A DNA stretch of 64,000 nucleotides, from the NCBI RefSeq assembly GCF_015356865.1, contig NZ_JAAFZA010000007.1, positions 38,613-102,612 on the forward strand, in the 5' to 3' direction. Position 1 is the first letter of the stretch; each line of letters begins with the position of its first letter. The translations under genes were made by a program, and so were the position numbers. Under the pieces are notes generated by a model. That model was not told the origin of the DNA. It saw only the letters and a program-made list of their open reading frames with translations, and searched no databases. The stretch comes from Catenulispora pinisilvae. Its GTDB lineage: Bacteria > Actinomycetota > Actinomycetes > Streptomycetales > Catenulisporaceae. Below, one piece after another: positions 34,723-42,108 of this stretch.

Positions 34723-35064
34723 TCAGCCCAGCTGCGGCCCGTCGCTGAGCCGCCCGGCGTCCTCGGCGGACAGCGCGCGCGGCGTGGTGACCTTCAGGTT
34801 CAGCTGCTCGGCGGTGGTGTTGCCGTTGATGCGGTACTTGACGGTGTCGGCGACCAGGTAGCTCTCGCCGTTCGCGTTGCCGATGTAGCCGTCCTGAATG
34901 GCGCCGCCGTCCTCGATACCGTTGACGTCGGTCTCGACGATGCCTTCCCAGTCATTGAAGATGTTCAGGTACGAGGCCTCGTTCAGCGCACGCCGTTTGC
35001 CTTCGAGCACGACGTACACGATGGGGTCGTCGGCGGCCTTCACGCGGGTGCCGTTGTCAGCCAT
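34723..35064 (-). CDS. Small acidic protein of unknown function (113 aa), end of the thiopeptide operon
   Basis: The start at ATG 35064 follows GGAAGGAA; a longer frame from 35097 has no ribosome site. The protein contains two beta-hairpin-like units of a pattern seen in proteins with repeated YxVxxGxKRxI motifs: IVYVVLEGKRRALNEASYLN, then SYLVADTVKYRIN, separated by a Gly/Asp-rich turn (DGGAIQDGYIGNANGE). There is no signal peptide and no Cys. It is transcribed in the same direction as the TOMM operon, 122 bp after the YcaO gene, and could be an accessory, immunity or unrelated protein. The function is not known. Confidence 0.7.
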   Translation of the reverse strand: MADNGTRVKAADDPIVYVVLEGKRRALNEASYLNIFNDWEGIVETDVNGIEDGGAIQDGYIGNANGESYLVADTVKYRINGNTTAEQLNLKVTTPRALSAEDAGRLSDGPQLG

Positions 35065-35186
35065 GAGCTGTTTCCTTCCACACGGGTCTGTCTGCAAGCT
35101 CTGACGCCCCCTGCTTGGATGCTATGCAGGCGGCGCGATGCGGTTCGCGTGGGCGTAGGCCGATGGGATGATGCAAGCCACAGGCA

Positions 35187-37121
35187 TCACGGGAAGGGAT
35201 GCGGCCACGGATTGACCTCACCCGCTGTCACCGCACGGTCCAAGCCCTCGATCCGCCGCAAGTGGTGCCCGAACGTCATCGGCAGCAGCCCCGGCGCCAG
35301 CACCTTCGCGCACGCCAGCCGCGCCGCCGCGTGCACCGGCGTCGTCTGGTCCACGACGATCACTTCGAGTCCGCTCGCCGCGTAGCGTCCGACCAAGGCG
35401 TCGAGGTCCGCGCGCAGGTCCGGGTCGGGCGGCCAGGCGTACCGCTCGGTGAGTTCCGTGAGGTCCAGCGGTGTCGGTGTAGGTGTCGGTGGCGGAGTCA
35501 GTGGCGGTGTCGGCGAGTCCGGGTTTCCGGCGCCGCGCAGGAAGTCCAGGCGTTCGGCGGCGACGGCGTCGCAGTACAGCAGCGCGTGGTCGTCCATCAG
35601 CCGGACCGCCTCCGAGTCCAGGCGCATCCGCTCCGCCTCGTCACGGCGCTCCGGATACAGCATGAGGTAGGCCTCGACGGCGGTGACCAGTTCGTACAGT
35701 GCCGACAGCACGCCGCGCTCGGGATCGAGCCCTGATCCCGCGGCGCAGAGCACCGCTGGCCGGTCGGGGCGGTGGACGCGGTCCCTGGCGAGCGCCCAGA
35801 AGCAGGGCACGCCCTCCTCGCCGGTGATATCGAAGACCTCTACGTCGTAGCCCTGCCGAACGCGGATCTGGTCCGCCAGCAACGGAATCCGCCGATCCCG
35901 CGCCGTCGACAGATCGATCGGCGGCGCGGGGGTCCGGGTGTACCAGGTACGCAGAAACGCGTCGCGCTCCGCCAACTCCAGCAGCCCGTAAAGCGCCGCC
36001 TCCTCGATGCAACCGCCCAGCGCGCAACCGTTGGAGATCTCGGAGACGAACGGTCGCGGCCCGCTCGCGTGCCGCTGCGTCCGGTAGTACGCCAGGCTCT
36101 CCGGCACCAGGATCGGGCGCTCGTCGGTGAGCGAGTAGCCCCACACCCACGGCATGCTCAGATCCGGATGGTAAGCCTGATAAGGAAAGCCAGGCTCCTG
36201 ATAACGCGCGGGTTCGTGCATGCCGACCGTGCTCGGATCCAGCACCGCGCCCGAATGGGTCGCGGACAACTCGTGGTAGCTGCCCGAGACGACGGTGCGC
36301 CGGCCGCCCGGCCGACCGCCGCCTAGGCGCTCCAGAGCCTCCGCCACGGCGGTCACCCTGGCGGTGCGGAAGTCGAAAGCCCGGCCGTATCCGCCGTCGA
36401 CCGACTCACGCGGCCCCACCTTCGACTCGACGAAAGGCAGCGTGTGTAGCCCGCGCGCCCTGAGGTCCTTGACGATCCCGGTCTCGTCGTCGACATAAAG
36501 CGTTTCCAACGCGGCCGCTTCGCTCAACAGGTCACGGACCCGGGTGCCGGCAGGGGAGGGCTTCAGCCTGACCTGCCGGGGGATAGCCGCGAGTTCCGGG
36601 CCGTCGTCGGGCATCTGGCCGCAGTGCGGGCAGTGCGGATCGGGCAGGAACCTGTGGTGCGTCACGCGCAGGTCCGCCAGCCGCAGTACGGTCACGGTAC
36701 GCAGCCCGGCTCCGGACACCGACGCCCGGCCGCACAGGGCCTCGGCGAGCGTCGCGGCCAGGTCCGCCGCGAGTGGGGTGAGCAGCGGCGACACGTGTGC
36801 GCTGAACGCAGTCCCGTAGCGTTCGCTCAGGGCCCGGCTCTCCGCGTGATCCGAACGCGCCCCGGCCCGGCGCTCGGCCGAGCACAGGTCGCAGCCCGCC
36901 GTGCCGGGTCGCACCACCGGCCCGATGACGACCCGATCCAGCTCCGCGACGACAGGCAGCCAGGGCATTCCCATGGCCCGCGCGGCATCGGCCATGATCC
37001 GGCCGGCTTCGGCGGTGTCCGCAGTCAGGATCCGAATGCTGTCAGTGCTCGTATCGGCAGCCGCGAGCCTGCGGCCGACGGCGCTGCCCAGCACGCCGCC
37101 GAGCACGCTGTTATCAGGCAT
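35187..37121 (-). CDS. YcaO-domain azoline-forming cyclodehydratase
   Basis: This 644-aa TOMM cyclodehydratase D-protein has an N-terminal region with two zinc-type pairs, CDLC near residue 77 and CPHC near 163, typical of TOMM scaffolding. The YcaO ATP-binding fold lies at about 205-640 (ESKVGPRESVDGGYGRAFDF, SNGCALGGCIEEAALYGLLELAERDAF). The C terminus NPWPHPFP fits the PxPxP ending of azoline-forming YcaO proteins. It converts Cys (and Ser/Thr) of the precursor core to azolines using ATP. A Pro/Thr-rich insert (PTPPLTPPPTPTPTP) near 550 is unusual and probably a loop. It is coupled to the ocin-ThiF-like partner (8-bp overlap at 37114-37121), which presumably binds the leader peptide. Confidence 0.93.
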   Translation of the reverse strand: MPDNSVLGGVLGSAVGRRLAAADTSTDSIRILTADTAEAGRIMADAARAMGMPWLPVVAELDRVVIGPVVRPGTAGCDLCSAERRAGARSDHAESRALSERYGTAFSAHVSPLLTPLAADLAATLAEALCGRASVSGAGLRTVTVLRLADLRVTHHRFLPDPHCPHCGQMPDDGPELAAIPRQVRLKPSPAGTRVRDLLSEAAALETLYVDDETGIVKDLRARGLHTLPFVESKVGPRESVDGGYGRAFDFRTARVTAVAEALERLGGGRPGGRRTVVSGSYHELSATHSGAVLDPSTVGMHEPARYQEPGFPYQAYHPDLSMPWVWGYSLTDERPILVPESLAYYRTQRHASGPRPFVSEISNGCALGGCIEEAALYGLLELAERDAFLRTWYTRTPAPPIDLSTARDRRIPLLADQIRVRQGYDVEVFDITGEEGVPCFWALARDRVHRPDRPAVLCAAGSGLDPERGVLSALYELVTAVEAYLMLYPERRDEAERMRLDSEAVRLMDDHALLYCDAVAAERLDFLRGAGNPDSPTPPLTPPPTPTPTPLDLTELTERYAWPPDPDLRADLDALVGRYAASGLEVIVVDQTTPVHAAARLACAKVLAPGLLPMTFGHHLRRIEGLDRAVTAGEVNPWPHPFP

Positions 37122-38580
37122 CGATGACCACGGCCTTCACCAGATAGGGCAGCGCCTCGACGGCGGCGGGATCGTGGTCGAGCGGTACTATCAGTGCTCG
37201 ATGACGCGGCGCCGCCCCGCGCAGACTCCTGAGCGCGGTGTCCACGGCCTCATCCCACTCAAGCCCGTGTCCCAGGCCCAGGCCCCGCGAACCGGGATCC
37301 GCCTTCGCACTCGGCACGACCGCCGACACAGGCACAAGCGACGCCACTTCACGCTCCGGCGACCAAGCCCACACCGCCGGACCCGAGCGCGTCGGCACGA
37401 AGCGTCTCGGATCGAGCGCCAGACTCGCGTAGCGCGCCAGCGCCCGCCGGGCCGCCAGGATCCGCGCCGTGCCGAAGTCCGGCGCCACGCCGTAAACGCG
37501 GTGCGGCCGATCGCCCGGAGGGGCGCCGTGCGGAGCGGCACTGCCTGGAGCGACACCGCGCGGGTCGCGCACCGTGGCGGTCGTCGCGCGGCGCGGAAAC
37601 TGCGGCAGGCCTTCCTCATCCAAGCTGCCGATGAGCCCGGTGTGTTCGTCGATGCAACGCGCCGCGCGCCGGGAGAACTCCTGCGCGTCCACGGCTGGCG
37701 CGGCGCGCAGGGCGGCGATCGTGGCCAGGAACTCGGACTCGCTCTGTGCGGTGGCTGGTAGCGCCGCGGGATGAGGCCGGTAGCCGTGCCGGCTCGTGGA
37801 CAGGTCGGTCAGGTCGAGCCGGATCAGGACGTCTTGGCGCGCGTCGTCCTCGGCGGTGGCCAACTCGCGGAACCGGTGCGCCAGCTGAGCCGCCGCGATC
37901 TCCACGGCGACCGGTTCAACAGGACGGCGCGCCGGTGCCGCACCGTGTTGCCCGTGGATACGCAGCCAAGCCCCGATCCAGCCCCCGGCCATGCGCGCCG
38001 CACCCGGCCCCAAGACCGGCCCGATCCAGCACGCCGCATCATCAACGGCGGCCGGGACGAACCAGACGCCGTTACGCCGACAGCGATCATCGAGCTCTGC
38101 GAGAGCGGCGACCGGAAGCGGAAGCCCGGTCCCGGCGACCACGACGACGGCGTCGTGGCCGTGATCGACCGAGCCAGGGTCCTGGCTCGTCGCGACCTTC
38201 GCCACGCCGGCGTTACTGAGGTGCCGCGCGAGTGCGTCAGCCGCCGGCCCGGCGCCGAGAACCAGCACGTCGGCATCGGCGAAGGACTGCTCGCGCCGCG
38301 CGGGCCCGTCGTCGGCCGGGTCCTCGATCAGACCGAGCGCGTCCAAGCGGGCCAGGACGCCGAGCACGGCCGACCGGCGCTCGTCGTCCAGGCCCGTCAC
38401 CAGGCGCTCGACAGTGCTAGCCCCGTTCAGGAAGGGGGTCAGACGCTCGATCCAGGTGTAGAACCCCGGCTCGGCGATGAGCTCGATGCCCCGGCTCGAA
38501 TGGATATAAGCAGTCTGTTGGCCGCTCGGCACCACGAAGACGTCGTCGCGGAGCTTCGGTGCGGACCGGAGCGTGATCAT
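37114..38580 (-). CDS. Ocin-ThiF-like leader-binding partner of the cyclodehydratase (copy 1)
   Basis: This 488-aa protein resembles the E1/ThiF-derived partner (often called F or ocin-ThiF-like) of thiopeptide cyclodehydratases. The N-terminal winged region (about 1-95: TAYIHSSRGIEL, GFYTWIERLTPFL) resembles RiPP recognition elements. A Rossmann-like segment follows (ADVLVLGAGPAADALARHL, near 103). It lacks the E1 catalytic Cys and zinc pairs, as expected for a recognition protein. The C-terminal 150 residues (YGVAPDFGTARILAARRALARYASLALD) are a domain often seen in this class. Its overlaps with SagB1 (ATGA) and YcaO indicate a stable complex. Confidence 0.85.
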   Translation of the reverse strand: MITLRSAPKLRDDVFVVPSGQQTAYIHSSRGIELIAEPGFYTWIERLTPFLNGASTVERLVTGLDDERRSAVLGVLARLDALGLIEDPADDGPARREQSFADADVLVLGAGPAADALARHLSNAGVAKVATSQDPGSVDHGHDAVVVVAGTGLPLPVAALAELDDRCRRNGVWFVPAAVDDAACWIGPVLGPGAARMAGGWIGAWLRIHGQHGAAPARRPVEPVAVEIAAAQLAHRFRELATAEDDARQDVLIRLDLTDLSTSRHGYRPHPAALPATAQSESEFLATIAALRAAPAVDAQEFSRRAARCIDEHTGLIGSLDEEGLPQFPRRATTATVRDPRGVAPGSAAPHGAPPGDRPHRVYGVAPDFGTARILAARRALARYASLALDPRRFVPTRSGPAVWAWSPEREVASLVPVSAVVPSAKADPGSRGLGLGHGLEWDEAVDTALRSLRGAAPRHRALIVPLDHDPAAVEALPYLVKAVVIDA

Positions 38581-39878
38581 CGGCGGTCCTCAATGGGAAG
38601 CAATGAATACGTCGGTGCGGGCACTTGACGTTCGTGCCCGATCAGTACGGTCAGCAGGACGCTGCGATCCTGATCCTCGTCCCGGATCATCCGGTCGGCC
38701 TGCTCGACGATGAAGTCGCACCTGATCCCCGCAGCGAGTCCGGTTCCCGTCGCAGCCAGTGCGATCCGCTGGCCGAGGATTCCCGCAGATGAGTTGAGCA
38801 GGCGGTACCACAGGTCGCCGTGCGTCGCGTATCCGTGTTCGTAGTCGCCCACGACGAGCAGCGCGCACGCTGCTTCGAACCCCGCGAGCTCCCCGAAGCT
38901 CCCGGCGGCGAACAACTCGCGAGGCGTGACGCCTGGGAGCCCGGGTGCGAGTTCTCCGGACGCGCCGTCGAAACGGTGGCAGCCGACGCTGAGCCCGGAG
39001 ACCCGGCCCGCGACGCAATGGACCTCAGCCCCGGACGTGAAGTCGGCTTCCACGGCCTCGGTCGCCTCATCGAGGACGGCCAGAACCTGCGCACGATCGA
39101 TCTCCGCGATCGCGAATCCGGATCGCGGTGTGTGCCGTCGCGGCATGCGAGTGATCACGGCGGTCGTGGCGCCGGATAGAACGTCAGGGCCCGCAGTCAC
39201 GACGGCACGCACCGTCTCGGCCGTCTGGTCCAGCCCCAGGTACTTCCCCAACCGGTCATCGTCGAAGAGGCCATGTACTCGCGGCCGCAGCCCGGCCGCT
39301 TCCAGCAGGGCCGACGACTGACCGGCCAACACTCCGGTGTCCAATGCCTGGAGCCGGTGTCCGAAGCCGCCGTACCGGGCGAGGTTCGAATCGTGCCGCG
39401 AGGTGAACAACAGCAGCAGCTCGGGACGCGACTCAGGCGCCCGGCTGAGGCAGCCCGCGAGGTCGGAGCGCAGGTCGTCGGGGCGCAGTAGTTCCAGCGC
39501 ATGAGGGCCGGGCAGGTAGTGACAGAGCCCGAATTCGGCCGCGACGTACACCTCACCCGGATACGCGCCGCCACCCGACGGCACCGAACGGCCCAGACCC
39601 ACGCCGCCGCGCGACCACTCGATGCGATTGCCGCCGTAGAGCAGTGCTAGCAGAGTGTTTAGTCCCTCGGCGCTTGAGGGATCCACACCGTTCCACATCG
39701 GCGGCGGATAGCTCAGGGGCAGTACTTCCGCCCCGCGATGAACCTTGGCTGCCGTGTTGCGTGCGGTCAGGTCCATCGTGGGCAGCGGGCTTCCGTACTC
39801 CGCGTGGAAGCGTCGCGCCGCGCGGCCGCCGGTCTCGGCGCGGAACGGATATTCGTTCGTCGACGTCATCTCATGCAT
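38577..39878 (-). CDS. SagB-type FMN dehydrogenase (copy 1, azoline oxidase)
   Basis: This 433-aa nitroreductase-fold protein shows the SagB/ThcOx signature RSVPSGGGAYPGEVYV near residue 106 and a C-terminal catalytic core (GFEAACALLVVGDYEHGYATHGDLWYRLLNSSAGILGQRIALAATGTGLAAG). These flavin enzymes oxidise thiazolines and oxazolines to thiazoles and oxazoles. It fits between the thiopeptide-type protein (8-bp overlap upstream) and the ocin-ThiF gene (ATGA overlap downstream). The start could be ATG 39878 or ATG 39869. It is the better conserved of two SagB-like proteins in the operon and is the likely active dehydrogenase. Confidence 0.88.
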   Translation of the reverse strand: MHEMTSTNEYPFRAETGGRAARRFHAEYGSPLPTMDLTARNTAAKVHRGAEVLPLSYPPPMWNGVDPSSAEGLNTLLALLYGGNRIEWSRGGVGLGRSVPSGGGAYPGEVYVAAEFGLCHYLPGPHALELLRPDDLRSDLAGCLSRAPESRPELLLLFTSRHDSNLARYGGFGHRLQALDTGVLAGQSSALLEAAGLRPRVHGLFDDDRLGKYLGLDQTAETVRAVVTAGPDVLSGATTAVITRMPRRHTPRSGFAIAEIDRAQVLAVLDEATEAVEADFTSGAEVHCVAGRVSGLSVGCHRFDGASGELAPGLPGVTPRELFAAGSFGELAGFEAACALLVVGDYEHGYATHGDLWYRLLNSSAGILGQRIALAATGTGLAAGIRCDFIVEQADRMIRDEDQDRSVLLTVLIGHERQVPAPTYSLLPIEDRR

Positions 39879-41082
39879 GGTCGGCGGTCGCGGATACGGG
39901 GTTGGGATTTTCTGCCACTGTCCGCAGCACCAGGTCCAGTGCGCTGACGCCGTAGACCTCCTCGACGGCGTTGGCGGCGAGATGGCAGAGCAGATAGCGA
40001 GTCAGGCCTGGAACACCGAGCCGCGTGAGGTGCAGGTAGGTGTAGTTGAGCATCAACCGGTAGCGCAGGAAGCGGGGATCGCGGTACATCATGTCCTTGT
40101 AGGCGACGTTGCCCGCGATGGCCTTGTGCAGGGGGCTGCGTTCCAGCATCGGCTCGATGCCGTTCTCGGCGTCCGTCGGGATGTTCGCTTCGGGGATCTC
40201 GCCGGCTTCGTAGAGGGCGGCCCATCGGGCACCGAGCGGTTCGATGGCCGCTATCCAACCGCGCTCGAAGGATCCGCCGCTGGCTGCTTCTGCTTCTGCC
40301 TCTGCTCCTGCCCCTGTCTCTACCTCGGGCTCCGTCACTGCCTCGTCAGCGTCGAGGACATCGACCACCGATCGCACCAGCCCGGTCAGCGCGGCGCGGT
40401 TGCCGGCGTAGTTCTGTTCGAACGTGTCGCGTGCCGTCGGCGGGACGGTGCTGAGGTAGCCCTCGGCGTGCGAGCGGAGCGAGACGAAGCCACGCCGGAT
40501 CGTCGGGTCCTGGGGGTGGCGGCACAGGGCGTGCGCCGTGGCCAGCATCAGGCGCAGCGCCAGTACCTGCCGGTCGGCGCCGGCCGCGACCGCTTCGAGG
40601 TGCTCGAACAAGTGGGTGTTGGTCTTGGCGTAGAACAGGGCCAGTTCGTCGGCGCCGACCGGGCAGCCCAGCACCTCGATCCGGCGGTCGTGCTCGTGCC
40701 AGGTGATCGTGTTGTCCTGGTAGAACGGCGTGAGCGGCCCGGGCTCGCGTTCGAGTTCGGCGAGCCGGCGGTGCGCGGGCAGCACCCGCGCCACGTCGAG
40801 CTCCGGCGCGGTGGACGGATGCGCACGCAGATAGCCGCCGACGAGCTCGGTCACCGCGGGCCCGACCACGTCGTCGAAGACCGCGGGCTCGGCGTGCACG
40901 ACGAGCCGCAGATGCGGTCCGCGTCGCCAGTGCCGCAGGACGTAGACGGAGTCGACGTGCGGCACGCAGCGCTCGATGGTCGGCCGGATCGCATCGAGCA
41001 GCAGCCGGTCCCGGTCCTCGGCGAAGTAGGCGATGTGCGCCGCCCGCCATTCGCCGGCCGCCGACGCTGGTGTCAGGGTCAT
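39871..41082 (-). CDS. Thiopeptide-type (SpaB_C-like) protein 2: elimination or [4+2] cycloaddition enzyme
   Basis: This 403-aa protein shows the conserved opening of this family (SVYVLRHWRRGPHLRLVVHA near residue 44), then FYQDNTITWHEHDRR and an Ala/Leu-rich C-terminal domain. The family includes the glutamate-elimination domain of split LanB enzymes and the pyridine synthases (TclM/TbtD-like) of thiopeptide pathways. The region near 250-275 is an Ala/Glu repeat (TGAGAEAEAEAA). With two family members side by side, one is expected to eliminate glutamyl groups and the other to form the six-membered nitrogen ring. This one carries an extra C-terminal 120 residues (YKDMMYRDPRFLRYRLMLNY) that fit the longer cycloaddition class, but the assignment is tentative. 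Confidence 0.8.
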   Translation of the reverse strand: MTLTPASAAGEWRAAHIAYFAEDRDRLLLDAIRPTIERCVPHVDSVYVLRHWRRGPHLRLVVHAEPAVFDDVVGPAVTELVGGYLRAHPSTAPELDVARVLPAHRRLAELEREPGPLTPFYQDNTITWHEHDRRIEVLGCPVGADELALFYAKTNTHLFEHLEAVAAGADRQVLALRLMLATAHALCRHPQDPTIRRGFVSLRSHAEGYLSTVPPTARDTFEQNYAGNRAALTGLVRSVVDVLDADEAVTEPEVETGAGAEAEAEAASGGSFERGWIAAIEPLGARWAALYEAGEIPEANIPTDAENGIEPMLERSPLHKAIAGNVAYKDMMYRDPRFLRYRLMLNYTYLHLTRLGVPGLTRYLLCHLAANAVEEVYGVSALDLVLRTVAENPNPVSATADHA

Positions 41083-42107
41083 GACAGTCCTCGTTCCGGT
41101 TCGACACGATCGGTGGAGCTGGTCGGGGAGCTTGCTGCCGGGCTTGATGTCGAGCTTGACGCGGCTACGTCGGCCAGGTTCTTCGCGGCTGGGTCCTGCG
41201 CGAGCGAGCCATGCGCTGCCAGGTCCCGCGCCGCCGAGTCCTGCGCGAGCGAGCTATGCGCCGCGACATCCCGCGCCGCCAAGTCCCGCACGGCCAAGTT
41301 CGCCAGGCCGCGCAGCACCGCCTCCTGGCCGAGCCGCAGGCCGAGCCGGTTGCAGGCCAGATGGCCCAGGCCGGCGGCCAGCGTGCTCGGATCCGCGGCG
41401 TGGACACCGGCGGTGCGGACAGAATCGAGCCAGCGCCCGGCCGGATCGCGGTCCGGCCCCGGCGGCACGTCCGGCGCGGTGCGAGCGGCGCGGGCCACCG
41501 GCAGCAACGCGGCGCGCTGACGCCGGTAGAGCTCCTGGATCGCCGAGCTGACAGCCGGGCCCGCCGGTGGCGTGGCGATACCGCCGGCCAGCAGCGCGAA
41601 GCAGTGCGCACCGCGCTGCTGCTCGCCCCAGCCCTCGCACACGGCCGCCAGCGCGAGCTCGCTGCACACCCCGAAGTGTTCCTCGACCGCGCGCAGTGCG
41701 AATCCGTACCCGTATTTGCCGTGCTCAGGCCGGTAGGGCACGAAGGCATGGCTGTCGTTCGGAGCCAGCCCACCCACCTCGACGTCCGGCTCCCACACCG
41801 TGAGCCGGCGCGCCAGTTCGACATAGTCCTGCTCGGCCATCGGCCGCGACGGGGGAATCCTCGAATAGAGCGCGGTGACGTGCGCCGATACCAGAGCACG
41901 AACTTGCTCGTCGTGCTCAGCCCCGGCGAGCCGAAGCCGAACCCTCAGATGCGGTCCGTCGGCCCAGTGCCGCAGGAAGAACCAAGACCCGATCAGGCCC
42001 TGTCCCCGCAGGTCGGACAGCAGGTCAGGAAGTAGTTCCCTGATGATCGTGTCGAGCGGAGTCATCGTGTAGACGTGGACGCCGACCCACTGATCCACTT
42101 CGTCCAC
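41079..42107 (-). CDS. Thiopeptide-type (SpaB_C-like) protein 1: putative glutamate-elimination enzyme
   Basis: This 342-aa protein has the family opening (SWFFLRHWADGPHLRVRLRL near residue 42) and PYRPEHGKYGYGFALRAVEEHF. It is encoded directly after the LanB-like glutamylation protein (GTG 42107, 1 bp after the LanB stop, with AAGGAG upstream). That is the usual place of the split elimination domain that turns glutamylated Ser into dehydroalanine. The C-terminal 60 residues are degenerate repeats (DLAAHGSLAQDPAAKNLAD) ending in a Ser tract, a low-complexity tail of unknown role. It overlaps the second family member by ATGA. Confidence 0.8.
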   Translation of the reverse strand: MDEVDQWVGVHVYTMTPLDTIIRELLPDLLSDLRGQGLIGSWFFLRHWADGPHLRVRLRLAGAEHDEQVRALVSAHVTALYSRIPPSRPMAEQDYVELARRLTVWEPDVEVGGLAPNDSHAFVPYRPEHGKYGYGFALRAVEEHFGVCSELALAAVCEGWGEQQRGAHCFALLAGGIATPPAGPAVSSAIQELYRRQRAALLPVARAARTAPDVPPGPDRDPAGRWLDSVRTAGVHAADPSTLAAGLGHLACNRLGLRLGQEAVLRGLANLAVRDLAARDVAAHSSLAQDSAARDLAAHGSLAQDPAAKNLADVAASSSTSSPAASSPTSSTDRVEPERGLS

Positions 42108-42108
42108 G

